From positions 6,139,322 through 6,203,321 of the forward strand of contig CM022677.1 of the NCBI GenBank assembly GCA_012295275.1: a DNA stretch of 64,000 bases, read 5' to 3'. The translations under genes and the position numbers were made by a program. Positions 20,487 through 32,168 of the stretch are shown one piece after another (the first letter of the stretch is position 1; each line of letters opens with the position of its first letter). Under the pieces are notes generated by a model. It was not told the DNA's origin. It searched no databases and saw nothing but the letters and a program-made list of their open reading frames with translations. Origin of the DNA: Chrysomallon squamiferum. Taxonomy: Eukaryota > Mollusca > Gastropoda > Neomphalida > Peltospiridae.

Positions 20487-22530
20487 TAAAAAATAGAAAT
20501 CTCTATAATTTATTAATATAATCATGTATAAAACTCTGAGTATTTTGGTACAAAAGATGATTCCTGATCTCTCAATGTGTGAATAATTATTAAAATAATT
20601 CATAATAAAACTGACTGGAATATTTTTCAACTCACACCATGTCACCTGATTCACTCTTCAAACACTGCCCAACTCCCCGTCATACAGAACATGTAAACCG
20701 TGTGAAATATCTGTAGCTGCTTACAGTATAACTGCTATTTCATTTCCAAATCAGATGCAATAACATCTAAAAATCATTAATTTTAAAATATGAAATTAAA
20801 TAACAGAATTTATATAAGTCCATAAATGTAATAATTGTAATATTAACATATTCACTAAAAATGATTGTTTATGATGGTAATAATAATAGTAATAATTATA
20901 ACCATAACAATAATGCTATTAAAATATAAATTAGAATTTCCTATCATTCATTTTGTTTGTAACGTGTCGTCTATTTGCATTTATTTATTCAGTTATCTCA
21001 GTTGATAAACTTTGCTCACATCTTTTAAAATGATGTTTTCATTTAGTATTTATTATTATTATTTATCTATTTATTATTATAATTATATACAATGTGCCAA
21101 CGTACAAAACAATAAACTTTTATACAGGCCTCCGACAGTACATCACTATATACTATTAATTTAGAGTACCACTGTACTAACAGTAGTCCGAGAGATCGCT
21201 TGTTTTCACAGAATACTCTGAGCACGCATGACAGTTTCAAACTTCCAGTTATATATTGTTAACTATAGCTATTATTTTAAGATTCTGTTTATTTTTTTTA
21301 TTGTAAAAAAAATCACGTCTGCTTGTACTTCAAGCGAACAATCGGAGATCATCGTATGTTTCCGTGAATGCAAAGAAAGAAATAAAAAAGGAAAAAGGAT
21401 ATATACAGCCTACTTGATTCACAAAACAGTTTATATATATAGGTGTATATGTAAATTTGAACAAATACATGAATCATGTTTTGGTTAATCTGTATGCCCT
21501 CTATTTTCTTATTTAACTGACGATTTTGAAAATAAAGGTTCCTGCCCGAAATCACTGTTCGGTTCTGATTATAATCTGTTTTCCTCTTTGTGTTCCTGTT
21601 GGTAAAATTACCATTCGCGTCTGCAAAAAAACAAAAACAATAAATAAATAAATAAAATAAAAAAAATAAAATAATAATTAATTAATTAATTAATTAATAA
21701 TAATAATAATATACATGCTTGTAAGAGATATGGTTACAAAAATGAATAACTGAATTTTTAACAATCTTTTCGGATATTTTATACCTGTTTCAGTGTAATC
21801 CATGTGAAAACATTCTTATAATATTTCCATTTTAAAGTTAACCTTGTTTGGGCCTCCTTCCATCGGCTGTGTAGAAATAATATTTATGCATGCATCTCTT
21901 AGTATACGAAATAAAACAAATTTATTTTCTGTGGCAGGTTATATATCAAAATTAATTAACATTTAGAAGGAATAAATTAGAAAACCTGAAATTAAAATGT
22001 TTAGGGGTTCATCATTTTTCTTTTAGCAAGTTCAGAACCCACATATTTTTTCAAACGTATTCTCCCCACTTACACTAATTCAACACATTTATTCCATCAT
22101 CATTTGCTACATTATTTCCAAGGCATTGTCACAAACGCGAAAAAAAAAAAAAATAAATAAAAAGAAAGAAAAGAAAAAGGGATATTTATCTTTCTCCGGC
22201 GTGAGAAATAAACTGCTCAAAACCTCCCCCGATTTTGTGCTGAAGGCCTCATATATACAGTCTGTAACTAACATTAATCGAGAAGTTACGTGCCTGAATA
22301 ACTTTGATGATTTTATTAGGCAAAGCGGCACAATCAGGCAATGAATACGTAACCGGCTTCCATATCATTTCAACCCAGATTTAGTAACATAAATAGTAAT
22401 TCTGAGTTTCAGTCCATATCTTATAAAAAGAATGACCATTTTTCTCCCGAAGCAGAACTTTCGAAGAGAATTCAGGAGATTCTGGTTGCGGAGAATCGGC
22501 ATGATCGGCCGCTTTCTGACTCGGGAGTGA
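20487..22530. other. Mostly unassigned AT-rich DNA
   Basis: No exon or element was recognised with confidence. ATGGCTGAG|GTAAGAG on the minus strand near 20445-20460 could be a start exon of the ankyrin gene, but its phase does not fit the next exon. Short AATT and AAT repeats lie at 21675-21710. Confidence 0.4.
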
Positions 22531-23395
22531 ATCGGTTTCAGTGGCCAGGATTTAAGACGTCTTCGGCAGAAACCACGATCTGGTGACGACGAGACTGAGG
22601 CAGTTGAATTTTTACGAAGAAATGGACTTGTGGATGACGAAGAAACTGCTGCTCTATGTTATCGTTGTGGTGGATAAATGAAGGCAGCTCGAAGTAAAGG
22701 AAAAAACGGCGAAATCCTGCCAACTTTACTTTGCAAAACTCGCGCCGGAAATTATTATTTTTTTTTTTTCTTCTTCTATGATACAGATTTAAATAAAAAA
22801 GTCCATTGCAATCTTTTCTCTGTGCCAAATTTTAGAATTAACTTTTTCATATTTTATTGAAGATGCATCTTATGATAACATGCAAGAGTTGACTGGTGGA
22901 GGTAACGAATCAATATGTGATTGGTTCAACGTGTTGTGACATTTGTACCCAAATTGTTTCCGTTAACAATCGTGGAGAAATGATAAGAACTGATGAAGAG
23001 CACTGAATATCGACGAAGCTCGGTTTGCAGGGCGCCAGTAATACAACAGAGGGAGGATGCTGCAAGGAGACCACGCCCGTGATTCAACTGATAGAAGCTT
23101 GAGCCGAAAACAACCGAATCCATGGAAGACGCATTGATGGAACCAGAGTCTGAAGACACACTGTTGCTATTTTTGTGTAGAAAAAAGAAATCGTGAGAAA
23201 CTTGAACCCATAATTCAGACAGAAGTTGCAAGATATTTGGTTATTCATTCTAAGAATGACCAGCATACTTGAATTTAAATGGTCTGAATTTCAGCCATCC
23301 TACTGTCAATCACCAATGACATTTTGTTGATTAGCACACTGAAGCCAGTATTGAAAAACCTGTTTGGTTTCGAAATTTTTGGCGTAGAATTTTCT
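22531..23395 (+). pseudogene. Merlin (ISXO2-like) transposase relic
   Basis: Pieces of one protein run in order in several frames. They are DDETEAVEFLRRNGLVDDEE then CYRCGGxMKAARSKGKNGEI (the N-terminal zinc-binding region and CGxxM motif); CQILELTFSYFIEDASYDNM and ESICDWFNV with CCDICTQIV; the catalytic stretch NIDEARFAGR then YNRGRMLQGD; a later segment with RETLEPIIQTEVARYLVIHS; and HPTVNHQxHFVD then HTEASIE near 23330-23370. This order is that of ISXO2-like/Merlin DDE transposases. At least four frameshifts, a T run near 22755 and in-frame stops make it dead. Terminal inverted repeats were not identified. Confidence 0.85.
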
Positions 23396-23399
23396 CGGT

Positions 23400-23448
23400 G
23401 TAGATCACTCTTTCTCTCTGTCTATCTGTCTGACTGTCTGTCTCTCGA

Positions 23449-23515
<67 letters not shown>

Positions 23516-23852
23516 ACTCTCTTTCTCTCTGCCTGTCTCTATCTCTCGCTCTGGTTGACTCTCTATCTCTCTTTCCTGTCTCTCCGCTATCCGTCTTTCT
23601 GTCTCTCTCTCTTTTCCTCTGTCTCTATGTCTCCCTGTCTGATCCCCTCTCTCTGTCTCTCTCTGTCCCTCTCTCTTTCTCTTTCTTCTGTCCGTCTATG
23701 TCTCTCTTTCTCCCTCCCCATCTATCTCTGTCTCTCTCTCTGTCAATCTCTCTTCCTCTCTCTGTCTCTCTCTGTCCCTATCTCTCTTTCTTCTTCTTCT
23801 TCTCTCTGTCTCTCTATCTCTCTCTCTTTCTCCCTCCCCCCGTCTATCTCTG

Positions 23853-23884
<32 letters not shown>

Positions 23885-24530
23885 CCTCCCCGTCTATCTC
23901 TGTCTCTCTCTGTCTCTCTCTCTGTTCTCACTCTTTCTCTCTCCTCTCAGTCTCTTTCTCTGTCTCTCTGTGTCACTCTGTCTCTCTCTCTCTCTCTTCC
24001 TCACTCTGTCTCTCTCTGTCACTATGTCTCCTCTCTGTCACTCTGTCTCTGTATCTACCCATGTGTGTCTCTTTCTCTCTTTCTCTCTATGACTCCTCTC
24101 TCTTTCTCTGTCTCTCTGTGTCACTCCCTCTCTCTGTCTCTTTCTCTGTCTCTCTCTGTCAGTATTTCCCTCTGTCTATCTCCCATGTGTCTGTCTCTTT
24201 CTCTCTATGACTCCCTCAGTCTCTTTCTCTGTCTCTCTGGTCCCTGTCTCTCTGTCAGTATCTCTCTGTCTCCCTCTGTTCTCTACTGTGTCTTTCTCCG
24301 TCTGTCTCTGTCTCTCTCTTCCTCTCACTCTCTCTGTCTATCTCTGTGTCTGTATCTACCCATGGTCTTTCTCTTTCTCTTTTCTCTCAGCCTCTCTGAC
24401 TCTCTGTCTCTGTCTCTGTTTCTGTCTCTCCCTGTCTGTCTCTGTCTCTCTCTCTCCATCTCTCTCTTTCCCTCTCTGACTTTCTCTTTCTCTCTATCTC
24501 TCTCTAACTTTTCTCTCTTTCTTCACTCCA
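23400..24530. repeat. 1.1-kb polypyrimidine (TCTC/TGTC) tract
   Basis: The plus strand is almost entirely C and T with TCTCTGTCTC motifs, starting with a perfect TC run at 23453-23510. The 405-codon frame through it (Ser, Leu, Cys, Val) is compositional. It begins immediately after the end of the Merlin relic. Confidence 0.95.
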
Positions 24531-24539
24531 CACAAAATT

Positions 24540-25120
24540 AATAATTTTACCTAAAGTAAAGTTAACCAACAGACAAAAATTAACAGCTACAACATGCAAT
24601 TATTAACAATAACAATAATAATAAAACAGTAATTATTAACAATAACAATAAAAAAAACAATGATAAAAATACAATATTAACAATATATCAAATAAAAATA
24701 TATAAGAAATAAAATAAAATAATATTAGATGAAACTCACAGACATACGCATATACACAAAAACTTAATGAATTCATGTTCCATACCACACTCTGGAAATC
24801 ATTATATTTGTGAAATTTAAATAACGTATCTGTATGAAAACGCAGAAAAACAATGTTTACATGTATTTCAAATTTTTATACCACATTTTTAGAGTAAAAT
24901 GAAATGTTTATGAAAACATACAAACTTACAGTCCTAGAGGAACCCAAGTCTCTCTTTTTCTAACAAATAACATATACAACTTTCACGTGTCAGAACGGAA
25001 TTTACTAACAGATTCTGAAAAAGGAAAATAAAAATAATAATAATGATATATCTTTGAATTTAGATTTCTGTTTCATTTAAATAGTTTAGTTAAGTGCTAA
25101 ACAAATTAAGAAAAAGTTAA
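24540..25120. other. AT-rich DNA with AAT/AAC repeats
   Basis: No coding feature was seen. Short AAT and AAC repeats occupy 24590-24720. Confidence 0.5.
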
Positions 25121-27865
25121 TCAAAATAAAATATAAACTCGTATCTGGACTGTATTGATTAGCAGGCTAATACTTCCCATACTGACTTTCTTCATTTCAT
25201 TATTCAGAAGGAAACCAGAGAATATTAAATGAGTGTAGAAAAAATAAAAATAAAAATTTAGGCGACGTCGTTTTACTGCTGTATTTAGAGTCGCCTCCCT
25301 TATGCGACATATCTTCACTGGTACATTTAGAGTCGCCTCCCTTATTGAAGATCTGTTCACTGGTTTATTTAGAGTAGCCTCTCTTACGTGAGATATGTTC
25401 ACTGGGTTTTAAGAAATACAGGTAGAAAGAAAAGAAAGAACGAAGGAAAGAAAGAAAAGAAAGAAAATATTGAAGCAGGTTAGCGAATGAAGAAAACGGA
25501 AAATTGAATAAAGATAGAAATAATTAACTAAACAAATCGAAGTCTGGTACTATTTAAACACAGCAATCTGTTCAGCTTTTATTCAAAATAAAATATAAAA
25601 TCATATGTAGACTGCATTGATTAGCATGTTAAGAATTTCCATACTGAATTCCTTCATTTCCTTACTGAGAAAGAAAAGGGAGAATACTAACTGACTGAAA
25701 AAAAAAAAATAAATAAACTTATGCGAGATGTGTTCACTGGTAAACTTAGAGTGTTCACTGCTTTTTAGATTCGCCTCCCTTATGTGAGATGTATTCACTG
25801 CTATATTTAGAGTGGCCTCCCTTATGTGACATGTGTTCACTGCATTTTAGAGTGGCCTCCCTTATGTGACATGTGTTCACTGCTTTTTAGGGACGCCTCC
25901 CTTATGTGAGATCTGTTCATTTAACGTGTCGACCCGTATCCGAGATGTGTTCACTAGTATAGTTACAATAGCCTACCTCATGCGACATGTGTTAACTGGA
26001 ATTCAGAAAATAACAAAGAAAATTCGATTACAAAAACATAAATAAACAGTCAGTGAGAGCAGAGTATATGAACTGATTAAAAATGTATGATAAATAAATA
26101 ATAAATAAAACATAATATGAAAAAAAAGAATGATGGAAAGAATGAAAGAAAGGAAACAAACGCTACAAAATATGGAAAGAAAGAAAGAAAGAAAGAAAGG
26201 TGGAAAAGAAAGAACGAAGGAAAGAAAGAAAAGAAAGAAAACATTGAAGCAGGCGAGCGAATGAACAAAACGGAAGAATGAATAAAGATAGAAGTAACTA
26301 ATACAAAATATCCAAGCGTGGTACTCTTTAAACGCAGCATTCTTTTCAGCTTTTATTCAAAATAAAATATAAAATCATATGTACATTGCATTGATTAGCA
26401 TCTTAAGAATTTCCATACTGAATTTCTTCATTTAATTACTGAGAAAGAAAAGAGAGAATACTCACTGACTGAAGAAAAAATAAATAAAACTTATGCGACA
26501 TGTGTTCACTGGTAAATTTAGAGTGGCCTCCCTTATGTGACATGTATTCACTGGTATATTTAGACTGGCTTCCCTTATGTGAGATGTATTCACTGCTATA
26601 TTTAGAGTGGCTTCCCTTATATGGCATGTGTTCCCTGCTTTTCAGAGTGGCCTCCCTTATGTGAGATGTGTTCACTGCTTTTTAGAGTCCCCTCCCTTAT
26701 GTGAGATGTGTTCACTGGTATATATAGAGTCGCCTCCCTTATGTGAGATGTGTTCACTGGTATATTTAGAGTGCCGACCCTTATCCGAGATTTCTTCACT
26801 AGTATAGTTACAATAGCCTACCTCATGCGAGATGTGCTCACTGGAATTAAGAAAATAACAAAGAAAATTCGATTACAGAGGCATAAATAAACAGTCAGTG
26901 AGAGCAGAGTGTATGAACTGGTTAAAAATATTCGAGAAATAATAAATAAATAAAATAAAGAAGGATGGAAAGAATGAAAGAAAGGAAATAGATAGAAAAG
27001 ATGGAAAGGAAAGAAAGAAGTAAAGATAGAAAGAAATAAGAACGAAGGAAAGAAAGAAAAGAAAGAAAACATTGAAGCAGGTTAGCGAATGAAGAAAACG
27101 GAAGAATGAATAAAGATTGAAATAATTAACTAAACAAATCGAAGTCTGGTACTTTTTAAACACAGCAATCTGTTCAGCTTTTATTCGAAATAAAATTTAA
27201 AATCATATATATAATGTATTGATTAGCAGGTTAAGAATTTCCATACTGAATTTCTTCATTTGATTACAGACAAAGAAAACAGGTAATAAAAAATAAAAAA
27301 ATAAAAAAAATAAAAAAAATAAAAGTTTATGCAACATGTGTTCACTGATATATTTAAAGTGGCCTCCCTTATGGGAGATGTGTTCTCTGGTTTTTAGATT
27401 CGCCTCCCTTATGTGAGATGTGTTCACTGCTTTTTAGAGTCGCTTCCCTTATGTGAGATGTGTTCACTGCTTTTTAGAGTCGCTTCCCTTATGTGAGATC
27501 TGTTCACTGGTATATTTAGAGTGGCTTCCCTTATGTGAGATGTATTCACTGCTATATTTAGAGTGGCCTCCCTTATGTGACATGTGTTCACTGCTTTTTA
27601 GAGTGGCCTCCCTTATGTGAGATGTGTTGACTGCTTTTTAGAGTCGCCTCCGTTATGTGAGATGTGTTCACTGGTTTTTAGATTCGCCTCCCTTATGTGA
27701 GATCTGTACACTGGTATATTTAGAGTGCCCTCCCTTATGCGAGATGTGTTCACTAGTATAGTTACAATAGCCTACCTCATGCGAGATGTGTTCACTGGTA
27801 TATATAGAGTGGCCACCCTTATGTGAGATGTGTTCACTGCTTTTTTAGAGTCGCCTCCCTTATGT
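25120..27865. repeat. 42-bp minisatellite in a 0.8-kb higher-order repeat
   Basis: The basic unit is about 42 bp (GAGTGGCCTCCCTTATGTGA then GATGTGTTCACTGGTATATT and a TA), with a shorter form lacking the TATATT part. Clusters at 25260-25410, 25720-25960, 26490-26840 and 27330-27865 are separated by a shared spacer. The spacer contains GAAAGAACGAAGGAAAGAAA (starting near 25433, 26213 and 27045) and GATTAGCATGTTAAGAATTT-like sequence (near 25150, 25620, 26390 and 27220). The larger period is therefore about 780-830 bp. The array runs into the assembly gap. Minus-strand frames such as SHIREATL are by-products. Confidence 0.95.
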
Positions 27866-28065
27866 NNNNNNNNNNNNNNNNNNNNNNNNNNNNNNNNNNN
27901 NNNNNNNNNNNNNNNNNNNNNNNNNNNNNNNNNNNNNNNNNNNNNNNNNNNNNNNNNNNNNNNNNNNNNNNNNNNNNNNNNNNNNNNNNNNNNNNNNNNN
28001 NNNNNNNNNNNNNNNNNNNNNNNNNNNNNNNNNNNNNNNNNNNNNNNNNNNNNNNNNNNNNNNNN
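27866..28065. other. Assembly gap, 200 N
   Basis: Exactly 200 unknown bases, a conventional placeholder size. It interrupts the 42-bp minisatellite, and the following sequence is a copy of 13273 onward. Confidence 1.
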
Positions 28066-28343
28066 TATTTTATTTCTGTCTGGTATATAAATATTAATAT
28101 CACACATTTACATGTTAAATGAATCTAATACATTAGTTGTATTACTGTCATATATTTTATTACATCTGGTAAATATTAATATTACACATTTACATGTCAC
28201 AGAACTGTTAATACCTTGTCCACACACATTAGCTCTATTTCCAGGCCACATTTGACACATCATTGCCTCTATAACCAACTTCCTTTACAAGACATTTCCA
28301 CATATTGTTCTGCCTTTTCCAGTGCTGAGAAAAAAGCCATACT

Positions 28344-28596
28344 GTGTCTAGAATGTCTGTATCTATTTCAGCTTTTATCAACAAGTCCCTCAACTGTATC
28401 CCACCATCGTGTAATCCACATTTCATGACAGGGTCAACAATATCAGCAATGTCAATGTACTCTCAGTTCCTCCATCTCTCACTCAACCAGTCTCTACAAC
28501 GTTGTTTAGGACATTCGCCTTTATTTCAGACAACTTCTCAATCTCTCGTTCTTCAGCCTCGAAGGGACATGCATAGTGATATGCTGTTCTCAGCCT
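28344..28596 (-). CDS. Second copy of the 13551-13803 candidate exons
   Basis: The peptides match those at 13551-13680 and 13690-13803 with substitutions (for example AEEREIEKLSEIKANVLNNV against ADECEIEKLSEIKANLLNNV). The shared TGA and frame change are kept, so the defect predates the duplication or both are allelic copies of one locus. Confidence 0.35.
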
Positions 28597-28878
28597 CTGC
28601 AAACAATCAGTACAGTAATATTAGTAGCTATAGTAGTAATATGTGTGCCTGTATATAGTAATAGTATAGAAGCAGCAGTATTAATAGGTGTAACACTAGT
28701 ATGTTTGTGTATGTACATTAATTCACATGAATTCACATTAATACCCATAAGAAATCATCTGTTAGCAGAACAAATTAGCTGCAGAGAAACCAAATTTTGA
28801 GAGAAAGACTGGACAGAGAAACTGTCTTAGAAGAAAAGATTTCAGAAACAAGAGATAAATAAAAGTCTAAACACTGAC

Positions 28879-28954
28879 ATGAAATGTTGGTAGCCATTTT
28901 GTAAACTGTAATACCTCATCACTCTCACTGCCTCATGCACAGATGTACACGTCT
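28879..28954 (-). CDS. Second copy of the 15619-15694 exon
   Basis: The same acceptor and frame (SVHEAVRVMRYYSLQNGYQH). The last exon base is T rather than G, which weakens the donor context. Confidence 0.35.
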
Positions 28955-29268
28955 CTGTAATAAGTAAGTATATATATATATATCTGAATACACACACAAC
29001 ATGCATTGATGTACGTGAATATGTATGTAAATATATATATGTGTATATATATATATATATATATAAATACACACACACATACACATGCAGACATACAAAA
29101 AGACACACAGATGCATGCTCACACATACATGCTGATGTACACACAAACACACACACATACATATTATAGTAAACCTATGTTGTACTGGATGTTGAAACAA
29201 TCATAACCATCAACAGTTAATTGTTGTAACAACCAATCTGCTCATGATGTGTACTGTTAAAAAAACAA

Positions 29269-29345
29269 CATTCAGCTAAGTGATAAAACTACAACATTCA
29301 GCTAAGTGATAAAACTACAACATTCAGCTAAGTGATAAAACTACA
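29269..29345. repeat. 26-bp minisatellite, three units
   Basis: The same unit as 16262-16496 but only three copies. Confidence 0.95.
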
Positions 29346-29585
29346 GATGTGTTCATTTCATCTGTTAAATACAGATCATTAATACACATCTCTGTAGTTT
29401 GTTCACTAAACTTCTTTGTAAGTTATATTATTTGTATGTGTCTGTATGTATATACGTATGCAAATGTGTAAATGTGTGTCTGTATGTAAATATGTATGTG
29501 AATGTGTGTATCTTTACGTTTTTGTGTGTGTCTGTGTGTGTTTGCATGTGTATGTGTGTTTGTGTGTGTGTTTATGGTTACTCAC

Positions 29586-29657
29586 TTTGTCTAACAAATC
29601 TAAAACATCTCTTCTTCTTAAAAATCTGGCAACATCTTTCACAGTAACTCCTCTGAC
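29586..29657 (-). CDS. Second copy of the ankyrin exon 16738-16809
   Basis: The 24-residue peptide (VRGVTVKDVARFLRRRDVLD, LLDK) is unchanged. The donor reads GTGAGTAAC, still a good site. Confidence 0.55.
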
Positions 29658-29728
29658 CTGTCTGTATGAAAAAATAATTATTTTATAATTATACTTCTTT
29701 TGTACATACATACATACATACATACTTG

Positions 29729-29769
<41 letters not shown>

Positions 29770-30189
29770 ATTATTTGTTTTATTTGAAGTATTTAAAAGT
29801 TCTTTCTTCATCCTGTTCTTCAACATGAACTCAACAGATCAAGAGACAGATTGCCATTTGTCTTATCTAGAGAAAATATCGTCACATTTCTTTCTCTCTA
29901 CAAACATAAATACAATTATAATTAATAAATACTCTCTTAGAAAGACAGAAAATATAATTTTGATCTGAAATGTATGAAAATTGTGTTGAATGGTTTATAT
30001 AGTACAGTTATCTAGATCTGATGTATTTTCTAGGATTTTCTCTGCAATGTTTAACTATTTGTACATCATGAATAGGAAGCACATTCCAATATCTTTCTAT
30101 AATGGAGTCAGAAAGTCTAATGTGATTTGATTCTGTGACTATTGACACTTCATATACTGAGTAGTGAGAAATATAATCCTACTGAAAAC

Positions 30190-30610
30190 ACAGCAGTCAG
30201 TTTAATTCATAGTTCACAGTTTTCTCTTTATTCCAGTGATTTAACACTGTGAAAAGCTGACTAACAAGTAAAACTGTAGTTAGATTAATTCATAGTTCAC
30301 AGGTTTCTCTTTATTCCAGTGATTTAACACTGTGAAAAGCTGACTAACAAGTAAAACAGCAGTCAGTTTAATTCATAGTTCACAGTTTTCTCTTTATTTC
30401 AGTGATTTAACACTGTGATAACAAACTGACTAACAAGTAAAACAGTAGTTAGATTAATTCATAGTTCACAGGTTTCTCTTTATTCCAGTGATTTAACACT
30501 GTGAAAAGCTGACTAACAAGTAAAACAGCAGTCAGTTTAATTCATAGTTCACAGTTTTCTCTTTATTTCAGTGATTTAACACTGTGATAACAAGCTGACT
30601 AACAAGTAAA
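30190..30610. repeat. 84-bp tandem repeat, five units
   Basis: The same unit as 17345-17620, expanded to five. Confidence 0.9.
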
Positions 30611-30672
30611 CCAGTAGTTAAATAGTTTACAGTTTGGTTTTGTCACAGTCCACTGTATAATGATAGGCTCAC

Positions 30673-30763
30673 CTGGTCTTTGAGACTGAAATCTGGGTGA
30701 CTTTGTAGAATCTTCCACATTAGCTGGAGTCTTCGTGTTGAAAACACTGCAAAACAAAGGTCC
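30673..30763 (-). CDS. Second copy of the ankyrin exon 17678-17768, with GT donor
   Basis: It encodes the same peptide as the left copy. Here the donor is the canonical CAG|GTGAGC, showing that the left copy's GC is the derived or variant state. Confidence 0.5.
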
Positions 30764-30943
30764 CTGTAAAGTAAGAAATATAAAATGATTTAAACATTTT
30801 CACATGAGCAAGTCCTTGATTGTCATCTTAACTTTTGTTATTAATATAACTACTTATAAACAAACATGTTAATAACATTATAATAACATTTTGTAACCAA
30901 TATTTGAAACACTAATACTGAATGTTCAAACTAATCCAAATGT

Positions 30944-31400
30944 ACAGTGTTTATTTACTTATTGCTGCTAATATCATGTTTCAATGCAGTATTTACTTAA
31001 TTTCTATCAAGTCACTGTACAGTGTTTATTTACTTAATTTCTGTTATCACGTTTCTGTACAGTGTTTATTTACTTAATTTCTGTTATCACATTATTGTAC
31101 AGTATTTATTTACTTAATTTCTGTTATCACGTTACTGTACAGTGTTTATTTACTTAATTTCTGTTATCATGTTATCACGTTACTGTACAGTCTTTATTTA
31201 CGTAATTTCTGTTATCTTATTTCTGTAATAATTAATGTATTTATTTGTATTTCTGTTATATTACTGTACAGTATTTATTTAATTTACTTTGTTATTGTAC
31301 TGTATTTTGTTTACTTTTAATACTGCTAATAGCACATTTTTTTGTACAGTATTTATTTACTTAATACTAGAGGATCCTGTATTTTATTTCTTAATACTAG
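30944..31400. repeat. 43-bp satellite array (right arm, inverted)
   Basis: About ten units reading TGTACAGTATTTATTTACTT then AATTTCTGTTATCACGTTAC, the reverse complement of the left-arm satellite with small deletions. It starts exactly where the direct duplication ends. Confidence 0.9.
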
Positions 31401-32168
31401 AGGAGATATTCTTCATATTTCACAGAATATAGTCGTCTATAGAGAGAAAGAATGAAAAATAAAAATAAAAATAGAAATGAAATAAAGAGTAATGATTTTG
31501 TATAAAAACATTTTGTATCTATTAAAACTGACATTTATTCAAACACATTCATAAAATAAAATAAAAAAATTAAAATATTGTAATAACATAATAAAAAATA
31601 GAAATGACATAAAATGTTTTAACATGGCCAGTTTGAATACACGATTAATCAGTAGTGTCATCTAATTTGTATATGTATTTTGAAGAAGAAACAGAAAAAC
31701 CCTTCTAAATCTTCATAACTTGAGAGGTGCGCCACTGCTAAATGACAGCTGTAATACACATTATAATCTGTTTGTTTTTTGTTTTTCGTTTTTTCTTGAG
31801 GAGTGTTTTTTCTTTTTCTTTTTTGTCTGTATGTTACATTATTCTATATTTTCCATAATATAGGTAGACAGACAGACAGACAAATAGAAAAATAGGTAGT
31901 TACATATAATCAATGGATAACAGAAACATAACACACCAATCTCACACACACATAAACTCAAAGAAAAAAACAAATGTACAACAAATAAGAAAAAGTAAAA
32001 ATAATAAAATAATAAAATAAACAAATATAATGAAACGTGTCGTTTTATCCCCCCACCAGCTTAATAACCTGCGAAATTTAAACTGACATATGTTTAGAAT
32101 TAAATCATCATAACTCTATTTTTATACCAGATATTTAGAATTCATATCACTAGTAGATACTTTCAAAT

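Larger units (their letters stand above)
28066..30943. repeat. Second copy of 13273-17944, starting at the gap
   Basis: The first base after the gap aligns with 13273 and the match continues in direct orientation to about 17944. Large differences are confined to repeats: about 1.55 kb of GTA-rich array missing near 28715, three instead of nine 26-bp units, and five instead of three 84-bp units. It then abuts the 43-bp satellite of the right inverted arm. Confidence 0.9.

Noticed and set aside
23324-24541. A 405-codon plus-strand open frame
   Set aside because: It is the translation of a TCTC/TGTC polypyrimidine tract (Ser/Leu/Cys only), with no conserved or complex sequence.
25121-27427. Frames with repeated SHIREATL / SHKGGHSK, at first resembling zinc-finger linkers
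   Set aside because: The period is 42 bp (14 codons), there are no Cys-x2-Cys or His-x3-His pairs, and the unit is a minisatellite.
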